Below are positions 7,134 through 9,330 of a stretch of 9,330 nucleotides of DNA, piece by piece; positions within the stretch are counted from its first letter, which is position 1, and every line of letters begins with the position of its first letter. The notes beneath the pieces were generated by a model. The model was not told the origin of the DNA, did not search any database, and worked only from the letters and a program-made list of their open reading frames with translations. The stretch lies in contig JAEDEG010000105.1 of the NCBI GenBank assembly GCA_016293435.1, forward strand, positions 1-9,330, in the 5' to 3' direction. The position numbers were made by a program, and so were the translations under genes. The stretch is from Clostridia bacterium. Its GTDB lineage: Bacteria > Bacillota > Clostridia > UMGS1810.

Positions 7134-8795
7134 TTACTTCAAAACCTGAGCCTTAATGAGAGGAAGTCTCTCTGTCATACTCCTCCAAAAATACACTTCA
7201 ACAAAGTCGGGTTCTGTATTGCACACATAATCTGCTGTGCTTACAAAGGTCTTTTTCTGCGCGAAAGGGTCAACCGCTGCGGGCTGCATATTGATATATG
7301 CAAGTGCATCATTTTCATATACAGCAAAAATGAGCGCACCGTTTATCTCTGCATCGGTCTGATTTTGAACTGTATATTCAAAGGAATATGTATCTCCCGC
7401 GGTCATTTCGTTTGCCGAAACAGGAATACCGTTCTTCATAACATTGATGCTTGTTACATCAAAATCGTTGAAGCTCGTTTTAAAGGTTGTGACCAAATCG
7501 GTGGGCTGAGTCATACCCATGCAGGTTTTAACATTCTTATTCACAATGAGCTTATAGAATGTGTTGGAATTGAGCGGTTTTTTGAATACAACGGTAGCCG
7601 TTTTGGAAGCTTCGTCATACATTACATCTTCAATTTCAATCTTTTTATCACCTGACATAAGTGTAAATGCATCTTTGGTGACGGTTGAAGCGTCCATATC
7701 AGTGCTGAAAGGAACAGTCATTTTGAACGGATTGGGCGGAATAAAATCGCCGTCAAATACAACGTCTCCCATATAGAATGTTGGTTTGTCAATATATGCA
7801 GACTTCTTAATCTCTGAGAAAGAAAAATTATCAATCATAAGCTTTGGATTTGAGTCAGCCGAAGTTGCATAGCCATTGTATTCAAAATATAATCTCAGCA
7901 AAGATGAAGATGCGACAAAATTACGCACACCAATTGAACTCATATTACTATTGTTGCCTTTGCCCACTGCATAGAACATCTCTGCAGTTCCTTTTGCAAG
8001 GTTTATTTCGTATTTGATGTGATACCATGTCTTATTTGCGGTTTTAATTGCAGGAAATACATCGTTGTCGGCAGGCAAATCACGAAGCGTGATAGACGGA
8101 ACATAAGTTCCGGTTGAGCCGCCGTCACGCCTTATACCGCCAAGACTTACATCCCCATTGTTGGTCTTAATATAAACCTTTGCAAAAACAACCGGACCAT
8201 CATCCGCTTTCATAATACGCTGAGTGTCAAATTCAAATGTAAAGCCATTTGCCGAAAGATTATTACAAACATTGGATTTGAGTTCTGCTTTGGCAGGCAA
8301 CTGACCTGCACTGTTACCTGTGTCAAGTATCAATGAATATCCGGTATCATTTTCCGCTTCATCAATTGTGATTGCCGGGACACTGGGAATGTCCCAGCCG
8401 TTTGAACGGCTGCCGTCTGTTTCGGTTTCAAAATCGTCATTGGAAATTATGTCTTTTTGGGACAAGATATAATAGAACACTATCTCATTGCCCTTAAATG
8501 CATTGCCGGTATCATCGACAACCTCGGCAGAAATAACATTTCTGCCCGACGGCACATCCGAAAGGACAAATCTTGCTTCACCCTCTGCGGTTGATGCACA
8601 TTCTTCGCCGTTGAGATAAAGAAACACCTTGGTGAAATCACCGTACGTCGACACTGTAACGGCAACTTCTTCGCCGTAGGCAATGGCTGCACCGTTATCA
8701 ATGCCGTCAACGTGAACCGAGGGAATCCCGGCGGCGCTTGCCGCGCCGTACGAGAGAAGTGTAAATATTAACAGTAATGATAAAATTCTTTTCAT
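7134..8795 (-). CDS. Secreted multidomain protein: Ig-like, LamG-like region, SbsA-type Ig-like, shared C-terminal module
   Basis: The start is placed at ATG 8795, giving 553 aa, because it has an AGGAGG site and opens a clear signal peptide (MKRILSLLLIFTLL, likely cleaved near the ASA at 19-21). The longer reading from 8843 would run back into gene A. Domains seen: an Ig-like domain at about 25-110 (VAVTVSTYGDFTKVFLYLNG); a concanavalin/LamG-like beta-sandwich at about 118-330 (FTFEFDTQ, WYHIKYEINLAKGTAEMFY, LMIDNFSFSEI); an SbsA/Big_5-type Ig domain at about 354-440 (VPFSTDMDASTV, TATVVFKKPLNSNTFYKLIV); and a C-terminal module at about 446-553 (IFAVYENDAL, VYFWRSMTERLPL) that recurs at the end of gene C. 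No catalytic domain, lipobox, dockerin or wall-sorting signal is visible. The likely role is extracellular glycan binding or display of partner enzymes (inference). It is operonic with gene A. Confidence 0.9.
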   Translation of the reverse strand: MKRILSLLLIFTLLSYGAASAAGIPSVHVDGIDNGAAIAYGEEVAVTVSTYGDFTKVFLYLNGEECASTAEGEARFVLSDVPSGRNVISAEVVDDTGNAFKGNEIVFYYILSQKDIISNDDFETETDGSRSNGWDIPSVPAITIDEAENDTGYSLILDTGNSAGQLPAKAELKSNVCNNLSANGFTFEFDTQRIMKADDGPVVFAKVYIKTNNGDVSLGGIRRDGGSTGTYVPSITLRDLPADNDVFPAIKTANKTWYHIKYEINLAKGTAEMFYAVGKGNNSNMSSIGVRNFVASSSLLRLYFEYNGYATSADSNPKLMIDNFSFSEIKKSAYIDKPTFYMGDVVFDGDFIPPNPFKMTVPFSTDMDASTVTKDAFTLMSGDKKIEIEDVMYDEASKTATVVFKKPLNSNTFYKLIVNKNVKTCMGMTQPTDLVTTFKTSFNDFDVTSINVMKNGIPVSANEMTAGDTYSFEYTVQNQTDAEINGALIFAVYENDALAYINMQPAAVDPFAQKKTFVSTADYVCNTEPDFVEVYFWRSMTERLPLIKAQVLK

Positions 8796-8798
8796 ATG

Positions 8799-8806
8799 CC
8801 CTCCTA
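8799..8806 (-). promoter_or_regulatory. Ribosome binding site of gene B, overlapping the stop codon of gene A
   Basis: On the minus strand the sequence TAGGAGGG combines the TAG stop of gene A with a full AGGAGG Shine-Dalgarno core, followed by CAT and the ATG at 8795. The AGGAGG core is 4 bases from the ATG. This decides the start of gene B and suggests that ribosomes ending A help start B. Confidence 0.85.
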
Positions 8807-9330
8807 CTCTCCGTATATTTCTACTTCGGTAATGGAGTTCCAAGCGTTGGCAGAATTACCAAAGTTGTTGAGTTTTACATATCTTGCCTTTACGGGGCTA
8901 AATTCGATATATTCTGCCTCCGAGGTAAGCTTGGAGGTATTTGCCTTAACAATGGAGGTATAGTCCTCTCCGTCCTCCGAAACAAGAATTTCAAATTTGT
9001 GGGAACGCTCAAAACCGGAATAAATACCGATACCGAGTGCACTCACGGTTTTTATCTCGCCAAGGTCAAATACAGCCCACTGCTCGCCCTCTGCAGACCA
9101 ACGGGTATTAAACTTGCCGTCTTGCATGTTCGGAGGTGAGTTTTCGGGCTCGGGAATTGAACTTACGCTGATTTCCTCTGCCATTATTCTTTTGCCGTTT
9201 GGCTTGTCAAGTCCGGTGGAAACATTGAAATTTACATAGTAGCTTGTGAAAAAGCGCGGGTCATTTGTGGCGGGGATTTTGATTACCGCCGTCGGATTTT
9301 CGAGGGTGGGCTGAGTGATTATCGCATTTG
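8804..9330 (-). CDS. 3' end of a carbohydrate-binding protein with a C-terminal F5/8 type C (discoidin/CBM32-like) domain; N-terminus outside window
   Basis: The frame stays open to the window edge, so only the last 174 residues are seen and the true start lies beyond base 9330. The first internal ATG (9184) falls just before the domain and is not a credible start. From about residue 50 the protein shows the F5/8-C pattern: a DGKFNTRW segment, then WAVFDLGEIKTV, a FEILVSEDGEDY strand, and ARYVKLNNFGN ending in ITEVEIYG. These domains usually bind glycans at the ends of secreted lyases and glycosidases. The 50 residues before it (IKIPATNDPRFF, then FNVSTGLDKPNGKR) look like the tail of a beta-sandwich that I cannot assign. 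The catalytic part, if any, is off the window. Gene B starts 8 bases after the stop, so the two are probably co-transcribed. Confident on frame and domain, not on the whole protein's function. Confidence 0.88.
   Translation of the reverse strand, partial: NAIITQPTLENPTAVIKIPATNDPRFFTSYYVNFNVSTGLDKPNGKRIMAEEISVSSIPEPENSPPNMQDGKFNTRWSAEGEQWAVFDLGEIKTVSALGIGIYSGFERSHKFEILVSEDGEDYTSIVKANTSKLTSEAEYIEFSPVKARYVKLNNFGNSANAWNSITEVEIYGE

Noticed and set aside
8796..8843. Upstream start for gene B at 8843 adding 16 residues
   Set aside because: It would place a charged stretch before the signal peptide and overlap gene A; ATG 8795 has the SD and begins the signal peptide.
1..9330. CRISPR array, tRNA or rRNA, insertion sequence or phage gene
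   Set aside because: No short direct repeats with spacers, no cloverleaf or rRNA-like sequence, and no transposase or phage protein seen; nearly all sequence is explained by five coding frames.

Overview
The window reads as part of a secreted polysaccharide-degradation locus from a Gram-positive, Clostridia-like bacterium (Bacillota), probably a gut or rumen lineage. This rests on the strong AGGAGG-type ribosome binding sites, a near-consensus sigma-A promoter, Gram-positive style signal peptides, moderately AT-rich DNA, and the mix of LamG-like, Ig-like, F5/8-C and heparinase II/III modules common in such bacteria. The genus cannot be read from the sequence. All real genes are on the minus strand, so transcription runs from high to low coordinates.

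Layout in transcription order: (A) 9330-8804, the 3' end of a larger gene that ends in an F5/8 type C (CBM32/discoidin-like) domain. (B) 8795-7134, a secreted protein with an Ig-like domain, a LamG-like region, an SbsA-type Ig domain and a small C-terminal module; its SD overlaps the stop of A. Next comes a 162-bp gap with two adjoining perfect palindromes and a weak promoter candidate. (C) 6971-4032, a secreted 979-aa protein with three LamG-like/beta-domain units and the same C-terminal module as B. (D) about 4035-2125, a heparinase II/III-type polysaccharide lyase whose reading frame joins the end of C. Then a strong terminator with a promoter nested in it. (E) 1989-55, a cytoplasmic glycoside-hydrolase-like protein with its own promoter, followed by a terminator at the window's low end.

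The most striking point is the C/D junction. Frame D has no ATG, GTG or TTG codon before conserved lyase sequence (HPRLLVGD...), no signal peptide and no SD at its first possible start. A -1 shift at an A_AAT_TTT_TAA sequence exactly at the stop of C would give one secreted protein of about 1,615 aa: signal peptide, three LamG units, C-terminal module, lyase. This is either programmed frameshifting, a one-base indel in a T5 run, or an assembly error; sequence alone cannot decide.

Working model (inference): A, B and the C-D product bind and cleave an acidic polysaccharide outside the cell, and E trims imported oligosaccharides in the cytoplasm. No transporter or regulator lies in the window and the substrate is not known.
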